The notes under the pieces: model-generated
What the model was told of the DNA's origin: nothing
Databases searched by the model: none
The model's input: the letters and a program-made list of their open reading frames with translations, nothing else
Program-made: the position numbers and the translations under genes
DNA from: JBOGVA01 sp050692195
GTDB lineage: Bacteria > Actinomycetota > UBA4738
Length of the DNA: 34,508 bases
Reading direction: 5' to 3'
Assembly (NCBI GenBank): GCA_050692195.1
Contig: JBOGVA010000039.1
Location: 1-34,508 of the forward strand
Shown here: one piece after another, positions 23,364-31,924 of the stretch
Layout: each line of letters begins with the position of its first letter
Position numbering within the stretch: the first letter of the stretch is position 1

Positions 23364-24296
23364 ATGCGCTCGAACGACATCCTCGGGGCCATAGGAAACA
23401 CCCCTCTGGTGGGTATACAGCGCCTGTCTCCCAAGCCTGAGGTTCGGCTGTGGGCGAAGCTGGAGGGGCAGAATCCCACCGGCTCGCTGAAGGATCGCAT
23501 CGCGCTGGCGATGATCGAGGACGCGGAGCGCGAAGGGAAGCTCGGCCCCACGTCGACGATCCTGGAGCCCACGTCGGGCAACACGGGCATCGCCCTCGCC
23601 ATGGTGGCCGGGCGCAAGGGCTATCGGTTGACCGTGGTGATCCCCGAGAACGCAAGCGAGGAGCGGGTACGGCTCCTCGAGCTCTACGGAGCGGAGATCG
23701 TTCTCACACCCGCCGAGAAGGGAACCAACGGGGCGATCGAGGTCGCGCGGGCCATGGCCAGGGACGAGAAGTACTTCATGCCGTTCCAGTACGGGAACCC
23801 GGCCAATCCAAGGGCTCACTACGAGGGCACCGGGGAAGAGATCATCCGAGACCTCCCCGAGGTCACGCACTTCGTGGCCGGGCTGGGTACAGGCGGGACC
23901 CTGACCGGCGCCGGTCGCCGGCTGAAGGAGCACAGGGCGGACGTCCAGGTGATCGCGGCAGAGCCCGAGCTGGGAGACCTCGTGTACGGCCTCCGCTCGC
24001 TGGACGAAGGGTTCATCCCTCCGATCTTCGACGAGTCCGTGCTCGACAGGAAGTTCCTCGTCTCGTCATCGGATGCCCTGAGGGCGACTCGCGAGCTCAC
24101 GGAGAAGGAGGGGATCTTCGCGGGGATCTCCTCCGGAGCGGTCCTGCACGTGGCGAAACGGATCGCTGCGACCAGCGATTCAGGTGACGTGGTCTGCCTG
24201 CTGCCGGACGGCGGATGGAAATACCTGTCCACGCAGGCCTGGGCTCCCGAGTTGGAGCTCGCGGAGAAGCAGGTCGAGGAGACGCTCTGGTGGTAG
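23364..24296 (+). CDS. cysM: Cysteine synthase, CysM-like (PLP-dependent)
   Basis: This beta-family PLP enzyme of 310 residues binds its cofactor through Lys43 in NPTGSLKDR and the phosphate loop TSGNTG (70-75), with VAGLGTGGTLTGAG forming the second phosphate site. The sequence closely follows mycobacterial CysM as I remember it, for example YGNPANPRAHYEGTG and GIFAGISSGAVLH near the C-terminus, and an aromatic C-terminal end ETLWW. That enzyme uses O-phosphoserine and CysO-thiocarboxylate. The presence of cysO, moeB and mec in the window supports the same route rather than free sulfide. It heads the run cysM-murI-MBL-rph-rdgB. Confidence 0.92.
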   Translation: MRSNDILGAIGNTPLVGIQRLSPKPEVRLWAKLEGQNPTGSLKDRIALAMIEDAEREGKLGPTSTILEPTSGNTGIALAMVAGRKGYRLTVVIPENASEERVRLLELYGAEIVLTPAEKGTNGAIEVARAMARDEKYFMPFQYGNPANPRAHYEGTGEEIIRDLPEVTHFVAGLGTGGTLTGAGRRLKEHRADVQVIAAEPELGDLVYGLRSLDEGFIPPIFDESVLDRKFLVSSSDALRATRELTEKEGIFAGISSGAVLHVAKRIAATSDSGDVVCLLPDGGWKYLSTQAWAPELELAEKQVEETLWW

Positions 24297-24346
24297 CCGC
24301 CGCGGGCGGTCGATCGTGAAGCCACTTCGCCAAGAGGAGCGCTTCG

Positions 24347-25162
24347 GTGGGTGACCCCAGGCCGATCGGCGTGTTCGACTCGGGGGTGGGAGGCCTCACC
24401 GTGGTGCGCTCGATCATCGACGAGCTCCCTCGCGAGTCGATCGTGTACTTCGGCGACACCGCCCGCTATCCGTACGGGCCCCGGCAGCTCCAGGAGATCC
24501 GGGAGTTCGCCGTTCAGATCGCTCAGCACCTGGTCGAGCGGGACGTCAAGCTGATCGTCGTCGCCTGCAACTCGGCCACGGCGGCGGCGCTCGAGGACGT
24601 GGTGGCCATGGTGGCGGTGCCGGTGGTCGGGGTCATCGAGCCGGCAGTTCGAGCGGCCATCAGGGCAACCCTCAACGGCCGGGTCGGGCTCATCGGTACC
24701 CAGGCCACCGTGAGGAGCGGGGCATACCAGGAGGCGTTCCGAAGGACGGATGATGACGTCCGAGTCATTGCTCAGGCCTGTCCTTCCTTCGTCGAGTTCG
24801 TGGAGCGAGGCGATACGACCAGCCCGGCTCTGATGGAAGCGGCGGCCCAGTACCTCGCCCCTCTCCAGGCAGCCGGCGTGGATACGCTGATCCTGGGATG
24901 TACTCACTATCCCTTGCTTCGAGGCGCCATCCACCACGTCATGGGTCCGGGCGTCCTGCTGATCTCCTCGGCGGAGGAGACCGCCGTGGACGTCTACGAA
25001 GTGCTCTCTTCGAACCAGCTCCTGGACGAGGGCCCCGGTGTCCCCGAGCACTGGTTCGAGTCCTCGGGAGAGCCGGAACGATTCGCCGCCCTCGGCAGGC
25101 GCTTCCTCGGTCCCGAGTTCAGGGGAGCGCTGCGGGTGGCGCTGGAGACGGTGGGGCCCTAG
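24347..25162 (+). CDS. murI: Glutamate racemase MurI
   Basis: MurI converts L- to D-glutamate for peptidoglycan. The 271-residue protein has the substrate loop GVFDSGVGGLTV, YFGDTARYPYG, and the two catalytic cysteines, Cys74 in VVACNSATA and Cys185 in LILGCTHYPLL. Length is normal. GAGGAG precedes GTG 24347 with suitable spacing. The next gene starts on the base after the stop, so the two are cotranscribed. It follows cysM by about 50 bases, with no rhomboid gene between, unlike the M. tuberculosis order. Confidence 0.96.
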   Translation: MGDPRPIGVFDSGVGGLTVVRSIIDELPRESIVYFGDTARYPYGPRQLQEIREFAVQIAQHLVERDVKLIVVACNSATAAALEDVVAMVAVPVVGVIEPAVRAAIRATLNGRVGLIGTQATVRSGAYQEAFRRTDDDVRVIAQACPSFVEFVERGDTTSPALMEAAAQYLAPLQAAGVDTLILGCTHYPLLRGAIHHVMGPGVLLISSAEETAVDVYEVLSSNQLLDEGPGVPEHWFESSGEPERFAALGRRFLGPEFRGALRVALETVGP

Positions 25163-25906
25163 GTGCAGCTCGTGGTGCTGGGCGCCGGAGGAGGATGGGC
25201 CAAGCCCGGCGGGGCGGCCTGCGGTTACCTCCTTCAGCACGACGGATTCAACCTCTGGGTCGATGCCGGGACCGGCACCATGGCAAACCTCCAGGAGCAC
25301 ATCGACCTGGTGGATCTCGACGCGGTGGCCATCTCGCATCGCCACTTCGATCACTTCTTGGACATCTACCCCTTCTACCTGTCCCGGGTCTTCGACCCGG
25401 ATCGCCCCCCTCCGCTGCCGCTGTTCGCCCCGCCCGGGATGTTCGAGCACGCCCTCCAGCTCGAGCAAGGGCTCGCCGATGTCTTCACGCCGCAGGTGAT
25501 CGAGCCGGGCGCCGGCTTCGAAGCCGGACCGTTCACCGTGCGGACCGCCCGCATGCGCCATCAGGTCCCCACCCTGGGGATGCGGATCGAGTGCGACGGC
25601 AGCACCCTGGCCTACAGCGCCGACACCGGCCCGACCGAGGACCTGGTCAACCTGGCGCGGGACGCGGACGTCCTGCTCGCCGAAGCCACCTGGATCGCGC
25701 GCCAGGAGGGGTGGGACTTCGTCCACATGACCGCAGGCGAGGCGGGCGAGACAGGCCGGCGTGCGGGGATCCGCAGGCTCGTGCTCACCCACGTCTGGCC
25801 CATGAACGATCGGCAGGAGGTCGCCGAGCAGGCCAGCGTGGCATTCGGGGGCTCGATCGACCTTGCGGAGAAAGGCCTCAGGGTTGAGGTCTCGCACGGA
25901 TCGTGA
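25163..25906 (+). CDS. Metallo-beta-lactamase-fold hydrolase, Rv1339-like
   Basis: The 247-residue product has the metal site SHRHFDHFLD (His59, His61, Asp63, His64), further ligands in MRHQVPTLGMRIE and YSADTGPTEDLV, and a late histidine in VLTHVWP. Its M. tuberculosis counterpart between murI and rph is Rv1339, described as an atypical class II cAMP phosphodiesterase, so cyclic-nucleotide hydrolysis is a reasonable proposal. The GTG directly abuts the murI stop. rph starts 25 bases after its end. Confidence 0.87.
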   Translation: MQLVVLGAGGGWAKPGGAACGYLLQHDGFNLWVDAGTGTMANLQEHIDLVDLDAVAISHRHFDHFLDIYPFYLSRVFDPDRPPPLPLFAPPGMFEHALQLEQGLADVFTPQVIEPGAGFEAGPFTVRTARMRHQVPTLGMRIECDGSTLAYSADTGPTEDLVNLARDADVLLAEATWIARQEGWDFVHMTAGEAGETGRRAGIRRLVLTHVWPMNDRQEVAEQASVAFGGSIDLAEKGLRVEVSHGS

Positions 25907-25931
25907 AGGGGTCCACGTGAGGGAGGCAAGA

Positions 25932-26648
25932 GTGCGGATCGACGGCAGAGGCCCCCGCGACCTTCGACCCTTGAAGGTCGAGATGGGCTATCTGGAATGG
26001 GCGGAAGGCTCCGCGCTGCTGGAGATGGGGAAGACCCGCGTGCTTGCCTCGGCCTCCTTCGAGCCGAAGGTCCCGAAGTTCCTCCAGGGGAAGGACACCG
26101 GCTGGGTCACAGCCGAATACGCCATGCTGCCCCGGGCCACCGCCGTCCGGACGCCGCGTGAGGTCCAGGTTGGGCGGCCGTCCGGCCGCACCCAGGAGAT
26201 CCAGCGACTGGTCGGACGGTCGCTCCGCTCGGTCACGGCCCTGGAGCGGATGGGGGAGTGCACGATCTGGATCGACTGCGACGTTCTCCAGGCCGATGGA
26301 GGGACCCGCACGGCGTCCATCACCGCTGGGTACCTGGCACTGGGTCAGGCGGTGAGGCGGCTTGCGGAGTCGGGCATTCTTTCGGGGGAGGTCATGGCCG
26401 ATTCGGTGGCTGCTGTGAGCGCCGGGATCGTGGGCGACGAGCTGTTGCTGGACCTCTGCTACGAGGAGGACGCCAGAGCCGAGGTGGACTTCAACGTGGT
26501 CATGACCGGATCCGGGGGGCTCGTCGAGGTCCAGGGGACCGCCGAAGGTGGGATCTTCTCCCGCGAGCAGCTCGACGCGCTGGTCGGCCTCTCGGCGGAG
26601 GGGATCGAGCAGCTCACGGAGTTCCAGCGGCAGTCGCTGGCCGGCTGA
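25932..26648 (+). CDS. rph: Ribonuclease PH
   Basis: RNase PH trims tRNA 3' ends by phosphorolysis. The 238-residue protein starts RIDGRGPRDLRPLKVE. It has GKTRVLASASFE, VTAEYAMLPRAT with TPREVQVGRPSGRTQEIQRL, and DCDVLQADGGTRTASITAG, covering the phosphate-binding and active-site arginines and the catalytic aspartates. GTG 25932 with GGGAGG at 25921-25926 was chosen because the family's N-terminus begins there. GTG 25917, preceded by AAGGGG, adds only five residues. It is followed after four bases by rdgB. Confidence 0.96.
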   Translation: MRIDGRGPRDLRPLKVEMGYLEWAEGSALLEMGKTRVLASASFEPKVPKFLQGKDTGWVTAEYAMLPRATAVRTPREVQVGRPSGRTQEIQRLVGRSLRSVTALERMGECTIWIDCDVLQADGGTRTASITAGYLALGQAVRRLAESGILSGEVMADSVAAVSAGIVGDELLLDLCYEEDARAEVDFNVVMTGSGGLVEVQGTAEGGIFSREQLDALVGLSAEGIEQLTEFQRQSLAG

Positions 26649-26652
26649 GCGA

Positions 26653-27300
26653 GTGGCCTTCCCTCCGAGGCTCGTCCTTGCCTCCAAGAACCCCGGAAAG
26701 ATCCGAGAGATCCTGGAGATCTGCCCCGACTGGCCGGTCCAGTGGGTGCTCGGCTCGAGCCTGGCCATCGATCCCGACCCGGGCCACGAAGTGGCGTCGT
26801 GGCCCGACGTCGAGGAGAGCGGGACCACGTACCTGGAGAACGCCTTGTTCAAGGCCCGGGCGGCAGGGCGCGCCGTGGGCGCGCCGGCGATCGCGGAAGA
26901 TTCCGGTATCGAGGTCGACGCCCTCGGTGGCGAGCCGGGACCGCGATCGGCCAGGTACGCAGGGAATGCCGCCGGCGATGAGGAGAACGTCCAGCGGCTG
27001 ATCGACCGCGTCCGTTCGGTCCCCGAGGAGAGCCGTACCGCTCGATACCGATGCGTCGCCGTGTGCGCCTGGCCAGACGGTCAGGAGGTTTGGGCAGAGG
27101 GAACGTGCGAGGGGGAGGTCATCACTGAGCCGAGAGGGAGCGGGGGCTTCGGCTACGACCCGATCTTCGTTCCGCACGACCACCGGCGCACGATGGCAGA
27201 GTTGTTCCCGGAGGAGAAGAACGCCATCAGCCACCGAGGCCAGGCGATCCGGGCACTCGGCGACCTTCTGGAGGGCCTCAGTCCCAGACCGTCACGATGA
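26653..27300 (+). CDS. rdgB: dITP/XTP pyrophosphatase, RdgB/HAM1
   Basis: RdgB removes non-canonical purine nucleotides (ITP, XTP) from the pool. The 215-residue product has the nucleotide-binding start LVLASKNPGKIREI, catalytic-site sequence AEDSGIEVDALGG, SARYAG, GGFGYDPIFVP and the C-terminal MAELFPEEKNAISHRGQA. All signature blocks are intact. The GTG start lies four bases after the rph stop. Its 3' end overlaps the convergent DUF1761 gene by 23 bases. Confidence 0.95.
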   Translation: MAFPPRLVLASKNPGKIREILEICPDWPVQWVLGSSLAIDPDPGHEVASWPDVEESGTTYLENALFKARAAGRAVGAPAIAEDSGIEVDALGGEPGPRSARYAGNAAGDEENVQRLIDRVRSVPEESRTARYRCVAVCAWPDGQEVWAEGTCEGEVITEPRGSGGFGYDPIFVPHDHRRTMAELFPEEKNAISHRGQAIRALGDLLEGLSPRPSR

Positions 27301-27691
27301 CCGCGGCTATCAGGAACCCGACGACGTCGTACCCGATGTTGATGAGGTAGAGGCCCTTCGGTCTGCTCTCGAACGCCATGTTCACCGCAAACGTGGTCAA
27401 CACGAAGCCGATGGCCGCCACCAAGCCCAGGAGGATCCCGTCACGGAAAGTCTCGGAGCCGGTCTCCTGGGCCAGGAAGGCCAGAGCGAGCGACACGATG
27501 AACCAGGCTACGAAGGACAGGAGGTAGAGCGGCGTGGCGTTCGCGCCCGCCTCCGGACGGACACCGGATGCCTCCATCCAGGCTCTGCCGAACAGGGCCG
27601 GCGAGTACCAGAGTGCCCCCAGGGCGGAGTAAGCCGCCGCGGCGACCAGCACGGCCAGATAGTTGATGTCACCGAAGCTGTCCAGGGACAT
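27278..27691 (-). CDS. DUF1761 family membrane protein
   Basis: The 137-residue product has four hydrophobic helices: YLAVLVAAAAYSALGALWYSP, LYLLSFVAWFIVSLALAFLA, GILLGLVAAIGFVLTTFAVN and LYLINIGYDVVGFLIAAVIVTVW. It also has the family hallmark GALWYSPALFGRAWM after helix 1. No function is known for the family. It is transcribed divergently from the DUF885 gene, with 123 bases between the starts, and converges on rdgB. Confidence 0.85.
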   Translation of the reverse strand: MSLDSFGDINYLAVLVAAAAYSALGALWYSPALFGRAWMEASGVRPEAGANATPLYLLSFVAWFIVSLALAFLAQETGSETFRDGILLGLVAAIGFVLTTFAVNMAFESRPKGLYLINIGYDVVGFLIAAVIVTVWD

Positions 27692-27814
27692 GGGGTCTTC
27701 CCCTTCCCTCGAATCTCCGCCGAGTGCTGGCGGAATCCTATGACAGGCAAGCCCCCCGGGTCCGCTATGCTGGCCGATCGCAGTGCGGGGGACGGAGGGT
27801 GAGAGAGGGAGGCA

Positions 27815-29476
27815 ATGGCCGAGAAGACTGAGGAGACGGCTCGGGAACTCGCCAACAGGTACTGGGAGGGCCTGCTCGGCCTCGATCCACTTCTGGCCAC
27901 GCTGGTCGGAGACGAACGCTTCGACGACCAGCTGCCCGACCCCAGCGAGGCGGGGCTGGCCCGCCGCAAGGACTTCAACGAAGGCGCCCTGGGCGATCTG
28001 AGCAAGCTGGAACGATCAGACCTGGACCTGGATCTGCGGACAACGCTGGACATCCTCGAGGCCGCCGCCCGTCGCGAACTGGACACCATCGAGTACAGGC
28101 TCGATCGCCTCCAGGCCGTCACGCACCTCTTCGGACCGGGCAACCTGCTGGCCGAGCTCGGGTCGCTCCAGCGGGCGGATACGCCTGAGCGGCTGGAGAA
28201 GTACGTCGCCAGGCTTTCCGCCTTCCCGGAGTATCTGGGTGCGGTCGGAGAGATCGCCGAGGAGGGGGCCAAGGCCGGGCAAACTGCGCCTGCGCTCGTG
28301 GTTGATCGGTCCATCGCTCAGGTGGAGCGGCTCCTGGAACTCGCCCCCGAGGACTCTCCGGGGGTCGCTCCCATCCCCGAGGATCGCGTGGACGATCGGG
28401 ATCGCGTTGCCGGCGTGTTGAGGAACACGGTATGGCCTGCCTTCCGACGCTATCTGGACGCGCTGCGCGCCTACAGGCCATCGGCCAGGGAATCGATCGG
28501 CCTGCTGCACCTGCCCAACGGCGAGGCGATGTACGCGTCGCAGATCCGTTCCTACACCACGCTTCCCCTGGAGGCCCAACCGGTCCACGACACGGGGAGG
28601 GAGCAGCTGGCCGGGATCCAGGACGAGCGCCGCACCATCGCGCAGCGACTCGGGCACTCCGACGCCCCCTCGGCGCTGGCCGTGCACACGGCGAGCGGGA
28701 AGAACACCGCGGAGTCGAGGGAGGCTCTGATCCGCCTCGTGGAGGAGCAGGTCCGGACGAGCTGGGACGCGGCTCCACTGTTCTTCGGACGGCTCCCCAA
28801 GGCCAACTGCGAGGTCAAGACGGTCGAGGAGTACCGGGAGAAGGACGTTCCCGCCGCCTTCTACTTCCCACCCAGCGCCGACGGTTCTCGGCAGGGGATC
28901 TACTACATCAACGCGGGAGATCTTCCCCAGCGGCCCCTGCACCAGCTCGCCAGCATCACCTATCACGAAGCCAACCCGGGCCACCACTTCCAGATCTCCA
29001 TCGAACAGGAATTCACGGACCGGCTTCCACTCCGGCGGTTCGGTGGACTCCTCGCGGGAAGCGCGTTCATCGAGGGCTGGGGCCTCTACTGCGAACGGCT
29101 GGCCGAGGAGATGGGACTCTACGCCGATGACTACGAGCGGCTCGGCATGCTCGACGCGCAGGGTTGGCGGGCAGCCCGGCTGATCGTGGACACCGGGATC
29201 CATGCCCTGGGTTGGGACCGGGAACGAGCCATCGCCCAGCTCGTCGAGGCCGGCCCTCCGCGCCAGGCCGCGGAGATCGAAGTCGACAGGTACATCGCCT
29301 GGCCGGGGCAGGCCCTCTCGTACATGATCGGGCAGCTCGAGATCAGCCGGTTGCGCCGCGAAGCGGAAGAAAGGGAAGGCCCCAGGTTCTCGCTTCCCGA
29401 CTTCCACGACGGGCTCCTGGCGATGGGGTCGCTTCCTCTCCAGGCCCTGAGACGGGAGCTGGAAGCGGCGTCCTAG
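27815..29476 (+). CDS. DUF885 family protein, putative metallopeptidase
   Basis: The 553-residue mostly helical protein has the zinc-type motif YHEANPGHHFQ (His384, Glu385, His390 and His391) and the later EGWGLYCERLAEEMGLY typical of DUF885, a gluzincin-like family of presumed dipeptidyl carboxypeptidases or peptidases. The N-terminal region (1-150) is charged helical sequence and there is no signal peptide, so it is cytoplasmic. A purine-rich GAGAGAGGGAGG precedes the ATG. TATGCT at 27766-27771 is a possible -10. Its end overlaps the convergent CBS gene by four bases. Confidence 0.88.
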   Translation: MAEKTEETARELANRYWEGLLGLDPLLATLVGDERFDDQLPDPSEAGLARRKDFNEGALGDLSKLERSDLDLDLRTTLDILEAAARRELDTIEYRLDRLQAVTHLFGPGNLLAELGSLQRADTPERLEKYVARLSAFPEYLGAVGEIAEEGAKAGQTAPALVVDRSIAQVERLLELAPEDSPGVAPIPEDRVDDRDRVAGVLRNTVWPAFRRYLDALRAYRPSARESIGLLHLPNGEAMYASQIRSYTTLPLEAQPVHDTGREQLAGIQDERRTIAQRLGHSDAPSALAVHTASGKNTAESREALIRLVEEQVRTSWDAAPLFFGRLPKANCEVKTVEEYREKDVPAAFYFPPSADGSRQGIYYINAGDLPQRPLHQLASITYHEANPGHHFQISIEQEFTDRLPLRRFGGLLAGSAFIEGWGLYCERLAEEMGLYADDYERLGMLDAQGWRAARLIVDTGIHALGWDRERAIAQLVEAGPPRQAAEIEVDRYIAWPGQALSYMIGQLEISRLRREAEEREGPRFSLPDFHDGLLAMGSLPLQALRRELEAAS

Positions 29477-29964
29477 CTCTCGCGGTTCCTCTGCACGCGC
29501 TCGGGTGTGCCGCGGTCGGCCCCCTCGTTCAAGGTCCTGGTCTGCTCGGACTCCGAGATTCCGCGAAGCGTCTCGCCGACCTCTCGCCTGCTTGCGTCCG
29601 CCCAGGCCACGTCGCCGAGGGACAGGATGCCCACCAGCTGGTCGCTCTTCATGACGGGAAGGCGTCTGATCCGGTGCTTCTCCATGAGCTCCCGCGCCTC
29701 CGACAACTTCGTATCAGGAGTGACGGTGACGGGAGATCTCGTGGCGATGTCGCCCACCCTCACCTCGATGGGATTCTGTCGATCTGCCAGTACCCGAACA
29801 ACGAGGTCCCGGTCGGTGACCAGTCCGACAAGCTCGGCATCCTTCACTACCGGCAGGACACCGACGTCCTCCGACCTCATCAGGCCGGCGGCGTCCTGGG
29901 CGTTCATGTCCGGCGAGATGGTCTGTGGCGACTCGGTCATGGCGTGTCTCACCAGGATCGACAT
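29473..29964 (-). CDS. CBS-domain pair protein
   Basis: The 163-residue product consists of two CBS motifs forming one Bateman module. The first runs from HAMTESPQTISPDMNAQDAA to VGLVTDRDLVVRVLA (about 7-63). The second runs from IATRSPVTVTPDTKLSEARELM to LVGILSLGDVA (about 73-119). A charged, probably disordered tail follows (EQTRTLNEGADRG). Stand-alone CBS pairs bind adenine nucleotides or other ligands and act as regulators. No target gene is indicated. On the minus strand, its start faces the nucleotidyltransferase gene. Confidence 0.9.
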   Translation of the reverse strand: MSILVRHAMTESPQTISPDMNAQDAAGLMRSEDVGVLPVVKDAELVGLVTDRDLVVRVLADRQNPIEVRVGDIATRSPVTVTPDTKLSEARELMEKHRIRRLPVMKSDQLVGILSLGDVAWADASRREVGETLRGISESEQTRTLNEGADRGTPERVQRNRES

Positions 29965-30111
29965 GGTTACCTCCCTCGTGCCGTTGGTCGAACTGTTGTT
30001 ACCCGGCGGGAAGGGTCGTTACGCGCATAGGCCATCCTCGCGGAGGGCTTCCGGGGCTTTCATGGCTGGGGGCGGTTTGGCGTAGGAAGGCAAGCACACG
30101 GGTATAGGTGG

Positions 30112-30756
30112 GTGGTGCCTGATCCATCCTTCGAAGGGCGCGTGGTCGACGAGGAGACCTTCCTGTGCATCCTGGGGGAAGCCATCGATGCGCTGGAAGG
30201 CCATGAGCTCCCGTACGTGTTCATCGGAGGGATCGCCTCGGCGCTGCACGGGCGCCCCAGGTGGACCCGCGATCTCGACCTGTTCGTGAGGCCGGAGGAC
30301 GCCAGGCCAACCCTCGATGCTCTGGTGGGTGCCGGCTTCTCCACGCAGCAGACCGATCCCTTCTGGCTCTTCAAGGCGATCAAGCAAGGCGTCCTCGTGG
30401 ACATCATCTTTCGCTCCACGGGGGACATCTATCTCGACGACGAGATGCTCTCCCGCTCAACGATCAAGGAGTTCAAGGGTCGGCGGCTCCGGGTGGTGTC
30501 CCCGGAGGACCTGCTGGTCATCAAGGCCGTCGTCCACGATGAGAAGACCCCTCGGCATTGGTACGACGCTCTGGGGATCCTCGCCCACTCGGAGCTGGAC
30601 TGGGAGTACCTGATGCGCCGGGCGAGGCGGGCGGCCCGCAGGGTGCTGAGCCTCCTCCTGTACGCCCAGTCCAACGACCTCCTGGTCCCCCATTCCGTGG
30701 TCCAGGAGCTGTTCGCGATGGTGTCGGAGTCCGGAGAGAACACGAGGTCCGCCTGA
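30112..30756 (+). CDS. Nucleotidyltransferase-fold protein
   Basis: The product of up to 214 residues has the nucleotidyltransferase core FIGGIASALHGRPRWTRDLDLFV, with Gly39-Gly40 and Asp54/Asp56 as the metal-binding pair, and later VSPEDLLVIKAVVHDEKTPRHWYDAL as in DUF6036/AbiEii-like proteins. This fold serves in toxins, resistance enzymes and RNA modification; no antitoxin gene is recognisable beside it. GTG 30112 and GTG 30115 are equivalent starts, with TATAGG just upstream that could serve a leaderless promoter. Its stop overlaps the next ATG, so the following BON and phosphoesterase genes are translationally coupled to it. Confidence 0.8.
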   Translation: MVPDPSFEGRVVDEETFLCILGEAIDALEGHELPYVFIGGIASALHGRPRWTRDLDLFVRPEDARPTLDALVGAGFSTQQTDPFWLFKAIKQGVLVDIIFRSTGDIYLDDEMLSRSTIKEFKGRRLRVVSPEDLLVIKAVVHDEKTPRHWYDALGILAHSELDWEYLMRRARRAARRVLSLLLYAQSNDLLVPHSVVQELFAMVSESGENTRSA

Positions 30757-31019
30757 TGGCGGTGACCGGGCGCGAACCGGATCAATACTTGATCGAGCGC
30801 GTGCGCGAGGCTCTCGCCGAGGATCCTCGTGTTGGGGAGCTCTACGTTCAGGTGACCATCGCCGGCGGCAAGGTGTTCCTGGCCGGCAGCGTGGCCACCG
30901 CCGAACGGCAGAAGGCGATCTCGGGCCTGGTTCAGGAGCTTCTGCCGGACCACGAGGTCCACAACCTGACCACCGTGAGCCCCCTGTCGGATCCGGAAGA
31001 GACGGAGGATCTCTCATGA
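30756..31019 (+). CDS. Small BON-domain protein
   Basis: ATG 30756 shares its first base with the stop of the nucleotidyltransferase gene. The 87-residue product is essentially one BON-like domain: YLIERVREALAEDPRVGEL, then YVQVTIAGGKVFLAGSVAT, a helix ERQKAISGLVQELLP, and VHNLTTVSPL. The last four bases overlap the metallophosphoesterase start (ATGA). There is no signal peptide, so a cytoplasmic role is likely, unlike the periplasmic BON proteins of Gram-negatives. Confidence 0.8.
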   Translation: MAVTGREPDQYLIERVREALAEDPRVGELYVQVTIAGGKVFLAGSVATAERQKAISGLVQELLPDHEVHNLTTVSPLSDPEETEDLS

Positions 31020-31774
31020 TTCGGATCGCCGGGACGGGCGACCTGCACTTCGGCACCGATTCGGCGGGGACCTTCAGGCCCCACATGGAGGGGCTCCCCG
31101 CGCTGGCCGACCTGTTGCTGGTCGCCGGCGACCTCACGCGGATAGGCGAGCTGAGCGAGGCCGAAGCCCTGGCCGAGGAGTTGGCGAACCCGCCTGTGCC
31201 GATGGTGGCCGTCCTGGGCAATCACGACTACCACTCGGGGCAAGAAGGATTCATCCGGGACCGGTTGGAGAGGGCCGGGGTGCGTGTGCTCGAGGGCGAG
31301 GCCGAGGTCGTCGAGATCGACGGGACCAGCGTGGGGATCGTCGGTGCGAAGGGGTTCGGAGGGGGCTTCGCGGGAGCTTGTGGAAGCGACTTCGGCGAGC
31401 CAGAGATGAAAGCGTTCGTCCGCCACACGAAGGCGGTGTCCGCGCGACTCGAGGAGCTGCTGAGCCAACTCCGGGCGGACATCCGGATCGTGCTCCTCCA
31501 CTACTCGCCCATCGAGGGGACCCTCCAGGGAGAACGGCTGGAGATCTACCCGTTCCTCGGGAGCTACCTCCTGGCAGAGGCGGTCGACCGATGGGGGGCG
31601 GACCTCGTCTTTCACGGCCACGCGCATCGCGGGGTGGAGAAGGGCGTCACCCCGGGCGGGATCCACGTGCGAAACGTTGCCCAGCCTGTCATCAACCATG
31701 CGTACAAGGTGTACAGCCTGGCTGGCGACGAGCGCTCTCCGGCCGAAGCCATCCGTCCCGGGACACCTCGATAG
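31016..31774 (+). CDS. Calcineurin-like metallophosphoesterase
   Basis: The 252-residue protein has all the dinuclear-metal motifs of the family: GDLHFG (Asp9, His11), LLVAGDLT (Asp39), LGNHD (Asn69, His70), LLHYSP and FHGHAH. It could hydrolyse phosphomono- or diesters, including nucleotides; the substrate is unknown. It is coupled by a 4-base ATGA overlap to the BON gene, forming a nucleotidyltransferase/BON/phosphoesterase operon. A 150-base gap follows before the HEAT-repeat gene. Confidence 0.9.
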   Translation: MIRIAGTGDLHFGTDSAGTFRPHMEGLPALADLLLVAGDLTRIGELSEAEALAEELANPPVPMVAVLGNHDYHSGQEGFIRDRLERAGVRVLEGEAEVVEIDGTSVGIVGAKGFGGGFAGACGSDFGEPEMKAFVRHTKAVSARLEELLSQLRADIRIVLLHYSPIEGTLQGERLEIYPFLGSYLLAEAVDRWGADLVFHGHAHRGVEKGVTPGGIHVRNVAQPVINHAYKVYSLAGDERSPAEAIRPGTPR

Positions 31775-31924
31775 ACGTGGCTGCGGCGCGGCGACTCCCG
31801 AGGAACGCGGACGGCGCCCTGGAGGCAGCTCTCCTCCTCGTCCTCCACCGGCGTCCGGCCGCGTAGAGAGGTCGCGCCGGGCGGCTTCAGGACGCTCGCC
31901 GAATGGACGATTTCCTAGCAGAGG

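Noticed and set aside
23819..25897. 692-residue minus-strand open frame opposite cysM, murI and the MBL gene
   Set aside because: The plus-strand genes have intact active sites and conserved order. The long antisense frame reflects third-position GC bias.
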